Of a DNA stretch of 64,000 nucleotides, positions 36,929 to 48,078 are shown one piece after another; within the stretch, counting starts at the first letter, position 1; every line of letters begins with the position of its first letter. A program made the position numbers and the translations under genes. The notes under the pieces were generated by a model. It searched no databases. It was not told the origin of the DNA and worked only from the letters and a program-made list of their open reading frames with translations. The DNA is from Physcia stellaris (taxonomy: Eukaryota; Ascomycota; Lecanoromycetes; Caliciales; Physciaceae), in assembly GCA_018902385.1 (NCBI GenBank), contig JABSSW010000009.1, positions 248,001-312,000 of the forward strand, in the 5' to 3' direction.

Positions 36929-37930
36929 CGTTCGTACGAATATCGATGTCGTTAATAAATAAACGTTTTAATTGAATTGTTTCAAAAATTTAATCAATAG
37001 TACACTTTCTATAAAAAAATATTCAGTAAATTCGCTTGACGCGAATGATCGATCGGGAAAAATTTCGATCAATTTCGTCTTTCGATTTCTTAAAGTCGAT
37101 AAATTCAATCAATACTTAATTCACGTTTTCAAAGAAAAAATCGACTATATTTCATTTTATCAATCATCAAAGTCTTTGCGTTCGTGCAATTGTTGCACAT
37201 GTTGCATCGCAATCAACAATCACGTATTATTTTCAATTATTTAGTCAAAATTGTAGAGCAAAAAAGCGCAATTCAACGCTGCAATAATAACGGAAATCGA
37301 TTCATTATCGCAATAGTTTTGTGACTTGAAAAATTATGTTACAGTCAAATTTGCGTTCGTCTTGTCATTTGAACATCGAATTTCTCGCGATGTTTGCAAA
37401 ACAATAATGCAATTTTCATCACAACTCAATGCGATCACGATGAATTTTCGATATTTTTGATTATTTGAATAGATTTCACTTCGAACTTCAAAATGAATTT
37501 TTGTTTGTAAAATTTACTTATTGAATGCAAATGTTATTAAAATGCGAAATCTGTGAAATCGCGAAACAACGACGAAATGTCGAGTTTCGTAATTTTATCA
37601 AATGCAATTCTAACTTTGAGTTTCTTAGACAGAATTTTTTTTAAAAAAATTTCGAGTTTCTCTTGTTCAATAATAGCAATTTTTCGTAATTGTTTTTTTT
37701 TATTATTCGTAACGAAAATTCAAACAATCGATTTGAAAATATGTTTGATATTTTGTTTGCAAACGATGCAAAAATGTTGTTTCGAATAATATTGCGAAAT
37801 CAACAAAATCGCGTATGTTCGAAATTGAAAACAAAAAATACAACGTGTTGATTAAAACTATTCGTCAATTATAAATCGTATAAAATTGAAATTTCGACGT
37901 TCAATAATAATAATATAGAAAATTTCGTCG
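36929..37930. repeat. Left arm of a long imperfect inverted repeat
   Basis: The reverse complement aligns with 39,480-40,305 over roughly 0.8-1 kb, with clear anchors at about 37,030, 37,170-37,330 and 37,430-37,620. The arm lies in the outer element, just outside the inner element's left LTR. The simplest reading is two related retroelement copies in opposite orientation. Confidence 0.65.
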
Positions 37931-37971
37931 TTCGAAAAAATAAACAATCGATAAAATAATTGTCGTGTAAT

Positions 37972-38248
37972 TGTAAAAATTCAAAATTTAAATTTGCAAA
38001 CAATGCGAATCGAATTTCGTCACGATTCGAAATATCAATTCATGAAACGATCAATTTCATTATATTAATCATTCAACACGCATATCGTATATCGACTAAA
38101 TATTCATGCGCAAAAACTCAAAAATTCGTACAATTTAACAAACAAAACGAATATATATTGCGAAATTTGCAAAACAATTAATTTTGCAATTATTAGTTTA
38201 ATCATATTATTGTTTCTGTTATACATTTTTGATGTCATGTTTTTTACA
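37972..38248 (+). repeat. Left LTR of the inner element
   Basis: This 277-bp repeat pairs with 44,760-45,036. The two LTRs differ mainly by transitions. The ends are TGTAA and TTACA. Confidence 0.7.
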
Positions 38249-39479
38249 TTTTAATAATTACAATAATCATCAAATTAATATCATTCGTGTATAATTAACA
38301 ATTTAACAATCAAACAATTTAATGATTGAACGTGTTGTTACGTTTTCAACGTTCGATTCGAACGAGATATCGATTTTACAAAAATTTGAACGAAAAACAA
38401 ATTTGAAACGAAAAATTTACATTATACAATTAAATATCGCAATCATGATTGATTGTATAGTTTTGTTATCACGCATTGTTCAATTTAAAAACGAATTCGA
38501 ATTTGAAAAATTGAAAATTTCAAACAAAATTTCAAAAACAAACTATTTCGATGCAACGAGAAATTTACAACATACAATAAATGATTTCAATCATTCGATT
38601 TCGTTAACGTTTTTAACGACAAACGTCAATCGTTTCAAATTTTCGATTATTCATAACAATAATGACAAATCAAAAACGTCAAAACGATTGAAAAAGTTTG
38701 CGTATTTTGTCAAAGTTTTCATGCGAAAAATTTTTTTATATCATATATTCAAATTATCGAAAAACAGTTGAAAAACAACGATTCGATCGTTTTATTCGTC
38801 AAAAATCAAAATATCAAAAACATTTTCAAAAACAAATCGAATGTTGATTTCAACAAAAACAAACGACGATTTAAATTGAAATTTCTTTGACGATTGCGAA
38901 ATCGCATGAATACAATATCATTCAAAATCAAAACGATAAAAAATTCACATTTGACAAAATTAACAAAAAATCAATCAAAATACATTGTATCGTTGACGTT
39001 TCGATCGCGTGAATTGTCAATGCAACAAGCAAAATCGTATTTGAAATGCATGAAATTCATATTGTTCAAATTAAAAAAATGTAAATATTGCAAGAATTGA
39101 CTTTGCAAACGATACAACAAATAAATGATTTGATTATTTTCGATCAAATTCATATCGCATAATGAAAATTTCAAAAAACAACAAACAATAACAACAATTT
39201 TTGCGACGAATATTGTTGACATTATCATCAAACATTGTCGCAAAAAATTTGACATGACTAATTGCAATAAAAAAATCAATTCGAAATAATGTTTTTGTTG
39301 AACTCGAACAATTTCGTTTCAAATTTCTAATCACGAAATTGCAATTTTAAACAACAAGCAATTCGAATTTTCGACGTCTATTTCGTACGAATAACATTTT
39401 CGAACAAAAACAATCGCAAACGTTTTCTGAACGAAAATTTTTAAAAATTGATTTGAATTAATCGATTTCGTGAAATCGT

Positions 39480-40305
39480 TTTGAACGTAACAAAATCAAA
39501 ATGAATATATCGATTTTGACATTTTTCAATGCAAAATTTTTTATCATAAATCGTTTCGAACACATCGAGTCGAAAAAATCAATCGATTTTATTATTTATA
39601 ACAAGTTTGTTCGTGAATTTTTTCAAAAAAATTTCGTGCAGAATTTCAAAATTAAATTTGAATTTGATAAAATTGCGAAAATCGATATTTCGCAATTGTT
39701 TTGCGATTTCAACGATTTCGCATTTTAATAGCATTTGCATTCGACAAATAAAACATACAAACGAAAATTCGTTTTGAAACTCGAAATGAATTCTATTCAA
39801 ATAATCAACAATATCGAAAATTCATCGAGTGCGCATTGAGTAATAGTCAAATTCGCATTGAAACGTTGCAAACATTGCGAAAAATTGAACGCAACACATT
39901 TCAACTGACACAAATTTGACAACGACGTAATTTTCGAATTTTCAAAACTATTGCGATAATGAATCGATTTGAATAATTATTGAAATTTTGAAATGCGTTC
40001 ATTTTGTTTTACAATCTTGACTAAATAAATGAAAATTATACGTGATTTTTGATTGCGATGCAAATTGTGCAACAACTGTACGAATGCAAAGAAAATTGAT
40101 GATTGATCGAAAAAAATTAGTTTTTTTTCTCTTTGAAAATTTGAATTCTCAATTGATGAAAGTTATCGAATTTAACGAATACGAAATCAAAATTGATTCA
40201 AATTTTTTTCGATCGATCATTCGCGTCAAACGAATTTACAAAATATTTTATTATAAAAAAAGTTTATTAATATAAAATTTTCGATGTATTCGTACGAATA
40301 CATCG
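39480..40305. repeat. Right arm of the long inverted repeat
   Basis: This pairs in reverse complement with 36,929-37,930 and lies inside the inner element. Best-preserved parts are about 39,650-39,830 and 39,905-40,245. A perfect 24-bp palindrome (40,282-40,305) sits at its outer end, with an imperfect counterpart near 36,929-36,955. Confidence 0.65.
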
Positions 40306-41254
40306 TAACGAAAATACGACTTCACATAAAATGCAACTTGAACAATGAATTCGTATAAATTCAATCTTATCGAAAATCAAAATATACGCATGAATATCGA
40401 CAGAGAAAACGCGAGTCATTCAATCACGAATTGACGTATTTTGAATTTGACGAACATACAACACGCTCAACAAACGTGCAACAAATTTGAAAAAACATAT
40501 TATTTGTCAAACAAATTCGTAATGAATTATAATCATACAATTGTTTCGCAATCGAACAAAAAATTATTTCATAATTTTATTTACTTTTATCGAAAAATGA
40601 TTAACAATATTGAAAGTATATTTGATTGAATATTTAAACAACGATTTTATCAAATCATTCGTTTTATTTATTTTTATCGTTGAAATCGAATAGAAAATAT
40701 GTTGTGCAAACATCGAAAACGATTTTATCAAAAAACTTTTTCGTTTCGTATTATTGACGAAATATCAATTTATCATTTGATTAGAATTCGATCGACGAAA
40801 ACGTTATATCAACGTTTGATTGTTTGATAACGATTTCGCATAACATTCAGACGAAATGAATGTAACGTACAACAAATTTCGTGTAACATAATTTCGCGAT
40901 TCGTATCGATCATATCAATATGTTTGAAATCGTCGAAAAACGTTAATTTTATTTGATCATTATCGTTCGACGAAAATTCATTATTCGTACACAACGTATG
41001 ATTGCACATGTAACAAATTTTGTATAATCGTCACATGAATGCGATATACAACAAGTTTTTTGACGAAACGTTTCGATATGTTTGTAAAACATTTAAAGTT
41101 CAAATCGACAAAAAGTATGTTCGATTTCGACAAAATTGAAATATGCATCATGATCGCATGCAAAACAAACATCGAATCAAAAAAAAATCTGTTTGCATTT
41201 TTTTGTATTACAACAAACAATAAGTCGAATGATTTGCAATTGAAACACGTTGTT

Positions 41255-41393
41255 CGAATTATTCGTATTATTTAACAAACAAAACGATTATATAATTAAA
41301 AGTTTGCAAAGCAATTAGTTTTGCAATTATTAATTTAAACATAATATCGTTTTCGATTATACATTTTTGATGTTATATTTCACGAATTTTACA
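41255..41393 (+). repeat. Fragment resembling the 3' half of the inner LTR
   Basis: About 115-140 bp match the 3' half of the 277-bp LTRs in the same orientation and end in TTTTACA. The 5' half is not recognisable, so this is either a remnant of a third related insertion or a diverged copy. Confidence 0.5.
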
Positions 41394-42654
41394 ATGTTCG
41401 TCATTTCAATGAATATGCAAACACGAAAACAAAAATAATTTCGTTTTTTTTTAAAACGTGCATATGTAATCAAATGAATCGTTGTATAAACAACGAATTA
41501 TATCAAAAAATGTGTTCGAAATTTTTGAAAACATACAATTACGAAAAATTTCAATAAATTTGATTTTTTGATTTCAATGTTGAAAAATTCAATAAAAGTT
41601 CATAAAAAAAAACAGAACAAAAAACGATCGTTTCATGATTTTTCAATTTTCAAAATTTTCAAGCTTTTCAACGTCGACGAAACGTATTTTTGAAAACATT
41701 TATTTTGCATCGTTTCGATTCGATTAAATCATTCATACGAAAATCAAAATTCAAAACGAAACAATTCACAAAAGATTTTTGATCACAATATTATCGAAAT
41801 TTCATTTAACACGATGAACGATTACGTCATTGATTTTCGATTCAACAACAAGTTTTTCGCAATGCGAACAATTCGTTTCGACGATTTTATTGAAAAAAAA
41901 TTGAAACAATCGTCATTTTGAAATGAAAACAATCGTCAATTTGATGTCATGATTGCAACGATTTTTGCAAACGTTTCGATCAATTCGAATTTGTCAAATG
42001 CGAAAATCACGATTATAATGATTTTTCAAATTTTCGATGCGATTCAAACAAACGCAAAAATCAAATCACCATGAAAATATCGCGAATTCGAATAATTTTC
42101 GAAAAGAATTGCGAATTCGAGATTTTAACAACGAATGACGTGCGATATCGACGATTTCGTTTTTTTTTTGTTTATCGTCAAACGTGCATCAAACGTGATT
42201 TTCGTTGAATACAATAATATTGAATAATGCAACAATTTTCGAATCGACTTTCGTGATGATTGCGCGAAAACATATTCAACAATTTGATATAAACAATGAC
42301 GTTTCATTGTTTATTGACAAACGACAATTTCGTTGTTTAACAATGACGACGATTTTCGATATTTGAATTCGTTCATTAACGTAAATTTCGTGTGCAATTG
42401 TAAAACAAAAATTAATTATTTGTGATATATCACGTTTCTATTGATATTAAAAAAAACGTTATTATTGCAAAACAATTTTTGATCGATTTATCGACGTGAA
42501 ACGCATTTGATCGAACATTTTTTGATATGAAACGTATTTGATCGATTTCGATGTAAAACGTATTTGAAAATCAATACGAAAATATTGTAAATCGAATCAA
42601 CAAACGAAATAATTTGTCGAATATCGAACACGATTTTATTATACAAACGAAATC

Positions 42655-43250
42655 ATGAATTGCGAAATATATAAATCGTTGCAAACATTTTGTTTTGTCA
42701 AATTTTTTTATATTTTCACATGTAATGCGCAAGTCGATAACGAAATGACAATTAAATAAAAAAATTTCGTTCGAATTAAAACATACGAAAAAAGTTGAAA
42801 TTACGAAAAATATATACATCAAACACAACATTTCGATATTTTTACGCAAACAACGATCGAAAATTGCAAATTATATAAATTGTTCATTAAAACATTTCGT
42901 CAAAATTTGATCATGTGAACAAAAATCAAAAAAATATTACGAAATTATAAATTGCGAAATATATAAATCGTTATTAATATTTCGTCAAAATTTTTGTATA
43001 TTTACATTTTTATGTGTAATGCAATAAGTCGAAAACGAAATACAAATCGATTGACAAGACATTTCGTTCGAATTGAAACATACAAAAATCAATTTACGAA
43101 ACATGCGTCAATGACATTTCGTCATATTTTAACATGTGCGTAAAATCATAAATTGCAAAATATAATGTCGTTGCAAACATTTTGACAAAATTTAAACATG
43201 CGAACATAAATCGAAAATGTGCAACAAACATTTCGATTTTATTTACACGA
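42655..43250. repeat. Degenerate repeat, period about 290 bp
   Basis: A block with the core attgcgaaatatataaatcg and a following ttcgttcgaatt stretch occurs near 42,658 and 42,953. A shorter third match lies near 43,150. It is in the 3' part of the inner element. Confidence 0.5.
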
Positions 43251-43754
43251 TAAATTATCGTTTCAATTCAACGAATATTGATATGAATTAATTTTACGTG
43301 AATATCATAACAAATTATCGAAAAATAAAACATGAAATGTGCAAATGATCGCAAAAAATTTCGTTCAAAATACAAAATTTCAGAATTTTTTAATCATGCA
43401 AAACACAATCGTTATTGTAATTTGAACGTCGAATAAACAATTGACGATTTATGACAAGATTTGCTGTTGCGTATAAAACATGTATAATTCAACGAAAATA
43501 TAATCGTTCGAAATTTTGTCGAGATTTTGCACGCGAATCGCACAACAATGCGAAAATTCGAAATGTTGTTTATTATACATAGTTCAAGATTTCAAACAAT
43601 CAAACACATCGTTTTTGTTTTTGAAAAGTTTAAATTAAAAAAAAAAAAATTTCGTCAAAATTTCGCTAAATTCACGTATCAATTTATAAAACATCGACAT
43701 TGATAAAAAAATAATCAAATTATGATCAAATCACACAACAAAAACGTATTTAAA

Positions 43755-44126
43755 TATCGACATCGCGACGCGATTGATCGACGATTTGTAAATGCAATTT
43801 TTTTGACGATACAATTGATTCGAACAATCATCGATATCGCGACGCGTTCAACGTTTTGTAAATGCATTTTTTTGATAAAACAATTGATTCGAATAATCAT
43901 GTCAATATCGCGACGCGATCGACGTTTTATAATCACGAATAAATGATCAAATCTCGAACAAATTGTACAACAAAAAAATATTTAATGATCGATAACACAA
44001 TCGATAATTCGATACAATTTTCTCGACGATATAATCGATTTGAAAACAATTCAACATTATGACGCGTTCAACGTTTTTCAAATATAATTTTTTTGACGAA
44101 ACAATTGATTCGAAAACAATCATGTT
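43755..44126. repeat. Degenerate tandem repeat, about 75-bp unit
   Basis: Units with the cores atcgcgacgcg, aacgttttgtaaatgca and acaattgattcgaa occur near 43,757, 43,832, 43,905 and 44,055. The CpG-rich core is well kept although the surroundings are almost pure A and T. Confidence 0.6.
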
Positions 44127-44759
44127 CGCATCACGATTTTATGTTATCATTTTGTGTTGTTTATTGTTTAAAGTTTACGACGCATGAAGAATTGAATCGT
44201 GTCAAAAACATTTTCAAAAATTGTTGTTCGATTTAATTGAACGTTGAGTATTGTGAATGAAATAAAGATAAAAAATCGAAAAAATTTTCGAAATTTGATG
44301 TATTCAATGCGATCGCGACTATTTCATCAATAAATAAAAAATATTCGACGTTTTTCGCGTTTAATCATTTTTTCAAACAATTCATCGATTCGATATAAAA
44401 AATAAAAAAATAAAAAAAAAAAAAAAGAATTCGAATTCGATTTTTTTGTCATTCAATCAATTGTCAATCATCAAATCGAAAATTGTGAATTGTACGAAAT
44501 CAAATTTTCGATATTGAAAACAACAAACAATGAAATCATCAAATTATGTTTTTTCTGAATCATTCACGAAAATGATTTTCAGATTTTTATTGCAAATTGA
44601 TTACGAATCGAGAAAAACGAAATTCGATGCGAAAATCACGATTATAACGATTTTTCAAATCATAAAAAACATATTTACAACAAGTTTGCAATTTCAACAA
44701 TGATTCAAATCAAATAATATAATTATTTCAAGAAATTTCGATGTTTAAAAGAAAACGCG

Positions 44760-45036
44760 TGTAAGAAATTCAAAATTCAGATTTGCAAACAATGCGAATC
44801 GAATTTCGTCACGATTCGAAACATCAATTTATGAAACGATTAATTTCATTATATTAATTATTTAACACGCATATCGCATATCGATTAAATATTTATACGC
44901 AAAAATTCAGAAATTCGTACAATTCAACAAACAAAACGAATATATACAACGAAATTTGCAAAATAATCAGTTTTGCAATTATTAATTTAATTATATTATT
45001 GTTTTTGTTATACATTTTGATATCATGTTTTTTACA
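44760..45036 (+). repeat. Right LTR of the inner element
   Basis: This is the 277-bp partner of 37,972-38,248, with TGTAA and TTACA ends, preceded by a purine-rich tract. Confidence 0.7.
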
Positions 45037-45122
45037 ATAATAAAAATTCGATTTTGTTGTTTTCAAAATGTGAACAATAAACGATCAACGACGATTTTTA
45101 TTATCAATCGTTTTTTTGAAAA

Positions 45123-45353
45123 TGAACATCAAAAAAGAAAATAATTAACACAATGACAAAAAATCAAAAAATCGAAATTCGATACGATCAATAAATAAAT
45201 ACAATGTTTTTGATGTAAAATCTGTGAATTATGACTATCTAGAAGCATGCTACAGATGGTTATGTAAAAGATCGAATGTCAAGCATATAAAGCTAGTCAC
45301 GTGCAACATGTCATGCGAGTCAATTATCAGTTTCTTGTTTCTTCTCCATAACA
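45123..45353. repeat. Right LTR of the outer element
   Basis: The 231-bp partner of 34,164-34,391. It is less AT-rich than the left copy toward its outer end, where normal-GC sequence resumes. Confidence 0.65.
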
Positions 45354-45558
45354 GTATGGACCGGCCAGTTGGGTTTAGCGCCTTGGCACTCGCACACTGC
45401 TTGACTTCTGCATGTATCTTACAAAAAACAACGATATTGTTAAGGTGATGTAATGGTAGTCACCCATATCATTCAATAGAAAGGAATGTTAATATCTCCT
45501 AAGGAAAAAAGTGTATTCTGCCGCGAGGGTCAAGCGGACACGGACCCGCCCGTCCCAT

Positions 45559-47169
45559 TTACGCAAGCAGCGAAGCCTTTAACCTAATCCCATCTTTCGG
45601 CCTCAGAACTAACCTCCACATCTTCCATTCCTCTGGATCGTCAAAAGTCCTATCTGGCTCAAAGATATACATACTTAACAAAGAACAGAGCAATATCTTC
45701 ATCTCCGTCTCCGCGAATTTCCGACCGATGCAGCCTCTAGGACCTTGGAGGAAGGTCATGAAAGCCTCGGAGCAATAGGTGGACGGGAGATGATCCCAGC
45801 GGTCAGGGTCAAATTCATGGGCTGTAGGACCCCAGTATTGTGGTAGCCGATTGATCGCGTTGGCGTGGATGGAGACATATGTTTGTGCTGGTATAACATA
45901 ACCTCCAAGTCGGTCCTCGGACACTAATGCGCGACTCGTAAGGGGGATGGGTGGAATGTATCTCAAGGATTCTCGGCAGACGTTGTCGAGGTAAGGCAGC
46001 TGGTCCACATCAATGCTTTCAAGGTTCGCGTCCTCTCCACGCAAATTAGGGTCGAAAAGAGAGGGCATGTGTTGCTTGATCTCTGCTCGCAACCGCTCTT
46101 GGATAGGTGGATACTTGGCCAGCAAATGCAAAGTCCAGGCAGCTCCAGTCGCGGTGGTATCATGTCCTGCGCCAAGGAATGTCATGATTTGGTCCCTCAT
46201 CGTCTCAGAGCTCAAACGTTCTGCACCTGCAAGGTTGAACCCCCTGAGAGTCAACGCGATTATATCCTTATCTTTCGGATCGACCTCGGACAGTTTTCTG
46301 CTAATGATGTCGGTAGCCGTATCGCATATAACCTTTCTAGATTTCACCATCTCGTAGTTCATCTTGAGGGGAAGGTAGTGCGCCCAGTGAGTGCAGGTAT
46401 GAAGTGCGTGATACAGCCTGGCTGTAAAGTTGAACGCGAAAATTGCTTGGTATGCTACTCGAAGTGGCGCATCCGGATGTCGTAAGGAATCGAACTCCGT
46501 TCCAAAGCCCGCTTGCCCGATGATGTCGAGAGTTGTCCGATTGAGACCATCAAGCACTTCGATACATATCTGATCCGTGTTGTCTTTGGCGATGCTTTGT
46601 CGCCAGATTTCGGACAGCAGCAATGCTTTGCGCCAGAAGATTGGATAGAGCGTCTTTATAGACTGTGTGGAGAATCCAGGTGCGAGCGCTTTTCGTTGTT
46701 GAATATGCGAATCTCCTTCTGCGAGGAGTATTCCATCTCTTCCTAGGATCCTAGCCATCCAATTTCTAATTGACAGCGGTTTCGGGTAGTTATAAGGATT
46801 CTTCATCGTTATTTGCTTGATTGATTCCTGGTCGATGACGGACAGCCTCTCTGTCCCGAACGGGTAGAAGTACCTTACGACATCCCCGTACTCTTGATGC
46901 CATTTTCTTTGAGGCACGCTCATTTCATTACTGAAGATAGTAGGGACATGTCCCCAAAGAGGAAAGCATGGCGGAGTAGGGATTCTACGTAGAGGCGAGA
47001 CATAGAAAGGGTAAAACCACGATTGGTATAAGACGTAATAGGACAAGATGATTATCAGATAGCTTGGTCCAAATGCTGCAAAGGCGGTGAGAGCTGTGAG
47101 CCTATGCAAAATAAGGCCAATGGAAACGGAAAAGAGAGATAAAGAGGTGAATGACAGCTGATAAGACAT
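45559..47169 (-). CDS. Cytochrome P450 monooxygenase
   Basis: One uninterrupted frame of 536 residues, the normal length for a microsomal fungal P450. An N-terminal hydrophobic anchor (about 1-50) is followed by a Pro-rich hinge (PLRRIPTPPCFPLWGHVP). The core shows the C-helix region (QQRKALAPGFS), the I-helix oxygen-binding motif FLGAGHDTTATG, the K-helix ESLR (ExxR), PERF-like FDPDRWDHLP and the heme loop FLQGPRGCIGRKFA with the Cys ligand near 480. It would hydroxylate or oxidise a small lipophilic substrate at the ER membrane with a P450 reductase. The substrate is unknown. Fungal P450 genes usually have introns, so an intronless copy 200 bp from a retroelement island is of note. It is divergent from the fatty-acid elongase. 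Confidence 0.92.
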   Translation of the reverse strand: MSYQLSFTSLSLFSVSIGLILHRLTALTAFAAFGPSYLIIILSYYVLYQSWFYPFYVSPLRRIPTPPCFPLWGHVPTIFSNEMSVPQRKWHQEYGDVVRYFYPFGTERLSVIDQESIKQITMKNPYNYPKPLSIRNWMARILGRDGILLAEGDSHIQQRKALAPGFSTQSIKTLYPIFWRKALLLSEIWRQSIAKDNTDQICIEVLDGLNRTTLDIIGQAGFGTEFDSLRHPDAPLRVAYQAIFAFNFTARLYHALHTCTHWAHYLPLKMNYEMVKSRKVICDTATDIISRKLSEVDPKDKDIIALTLRGFNLAGAERLSSETMRDQIMTFLGAGHDTTATGAAWTLHLLAKYPPIQERLRAEIKQHMPSLFDPNLRGEDANLESIDVDQLPYLDNVCRESLRYIPPIPLTSRALVSEDRLGGYVIPAQTYVSIHANAINRLPQYWGPTAHEFDPDRWDHLPSTYCSEAFMTFLQGPRGCIGRKFAETEMKILLCSLLSMYIFEPDRTFDDPEEWKMWRLVLRPKDGIRLKASLLA

Positions 47170-48078
47170 GCTACTTCTCTCCCGCCACTGAATGTTGCAA
47201 CTTGGCGGAAGATAAGATTTATGTCGAAGGATGAATTATGTACGAAGAATGAGTGTCGAAGAAGGTATAAGCCGGTGCTATGAGATTATGAGATGAAGCA
47301 TTGAACGAGAAAGCGGGCCACTGGGGCTTAAGTCCTTTTGAGAGATGCGACATCGCATGGAGCTGAACTTGTGGCTCCCTGTAGAACAACAAAAGGGGCT
47401 TGACGTCAGCATTGATGGCGCAGGGCCATGGCGCAGAGCCACAAGTGATGCCACCTCCACCCACCTTCTCCATAGGCTAGGATACCAATCTGGCAAGTCC
47501 GCGGTGGTCTTTCATTGACACTGTGACGACTTTCAAGAAAAGACGGTGTAGTTGTGCAGCCTATAATCATGGACTTTTGGCCGGAAGGTCCGAGCTTAAT
47601 CCGGATGAGGTCGGTCGTATAAGCATAAGCACTTCTAGTGTCTTCCTCTGCGTCCTTCCAGAAATCCTTCCGAGTACCTTATCATAGCGCCGCTTCCTCG
47701 ACCCAGCTTCTAACCTTAAATACAGATTCCGTGGCTTCACTCCGATTAGGCATGTGTAAGCTTTTTTTCCCCACCGATTCGTCATTAATTTTAATGTCAC
47801 ATCCTACTGGTAACCCATAGAGCGTAATCGGCATGATTTGCCGCGCAAAGTCCAAGCCAGGAATGACGTCCAGAGTATATACTTATGCGCATTCCACAAA
47901 GGAAGAGCTGAGCTCGCGAAACTTATCAGCGGCCTCAAGTTCTACCAACCTTTGCTGCCTTCAATTCCTCCAGTACTCTATTGGCCCTGACTATCTGCAC
48001 GCGTCCTTTCTTGAGTGACTTGTACTCATATGAATTACAATTTTTACCAGCAAGAAATCTGCCGCTAGGATCGTCATC
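47170..48078. other. Divergent promoter region of P450 and elongase
   Basis: This 909-bp stretch between two divergent starts is the only place for both promoters. Small frames here show no family features. Confidence 0.45.

Larger units (their letters stand above)
37972..45036 (+). mobile_element. Inner fossil LTR retrotransposon with 277-bp LTRs
   Basis: Two direct repeats of exactly equal length (277 bp; 37,972-38,248 and 44,760-45,036) begin TGTAA and end TTACA, the TG...CA ends of LTRs. The 5-bp sequences flanking the element agree at four of five positions, as expected for a mutated target-site duplication. A purine-rich tract lies just before the right LTR (about 44,747-44,755). The total of 7.07 kb is normal for a Gypsy- or Copia-like element, but no domain remains recognisable enough to choose. 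The interior is broken throughout, with stops in all frames. It sits inside the outer element and is therefore the younger insertion. Confidence 0.7.
34164..45353. mobile_element. Outer fossil LTR retroelement, nested with the inner element
   Basis: Direct repeats of 228 and 231 bp (34,164-34,391 and 45,123-45,353) bound an extremely AT-rich island. Without the inner element its body is only about 4 kb, so it is truncated or internally deleted. A T-rich tract just inside the left repeat would be the polypurine tract of an element lying on the minus strand. A short gag-like stretch on that strand near 36.5-36.7 kb agrees. It is thoroughly broken by mutation, with stop codons in every frame. 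The family cannot be named with confidence; its internal region is related to the inner element. It is old relative to the inner insertion, since it hosts it. Confidence 0.6.

Noticed and set aside
34600-44200. Many open frames of 60-150 codons in the AT-rich island read as host genes
   Set aside because: They are products of AT-biased mutated sequence, with Asn/Lys/Phe/Ile-rich translations and no family features. The nested LTR structure accounts for the region.
34164-45353. Island as mitochondrial DNA insert or a regional centromere
   Set aside because: No mitochondrial gene or rRNA pattern is recognisable. LTR pairs with matching ends explain the structure better, though a centromeric role cannot be excluded from sequence.
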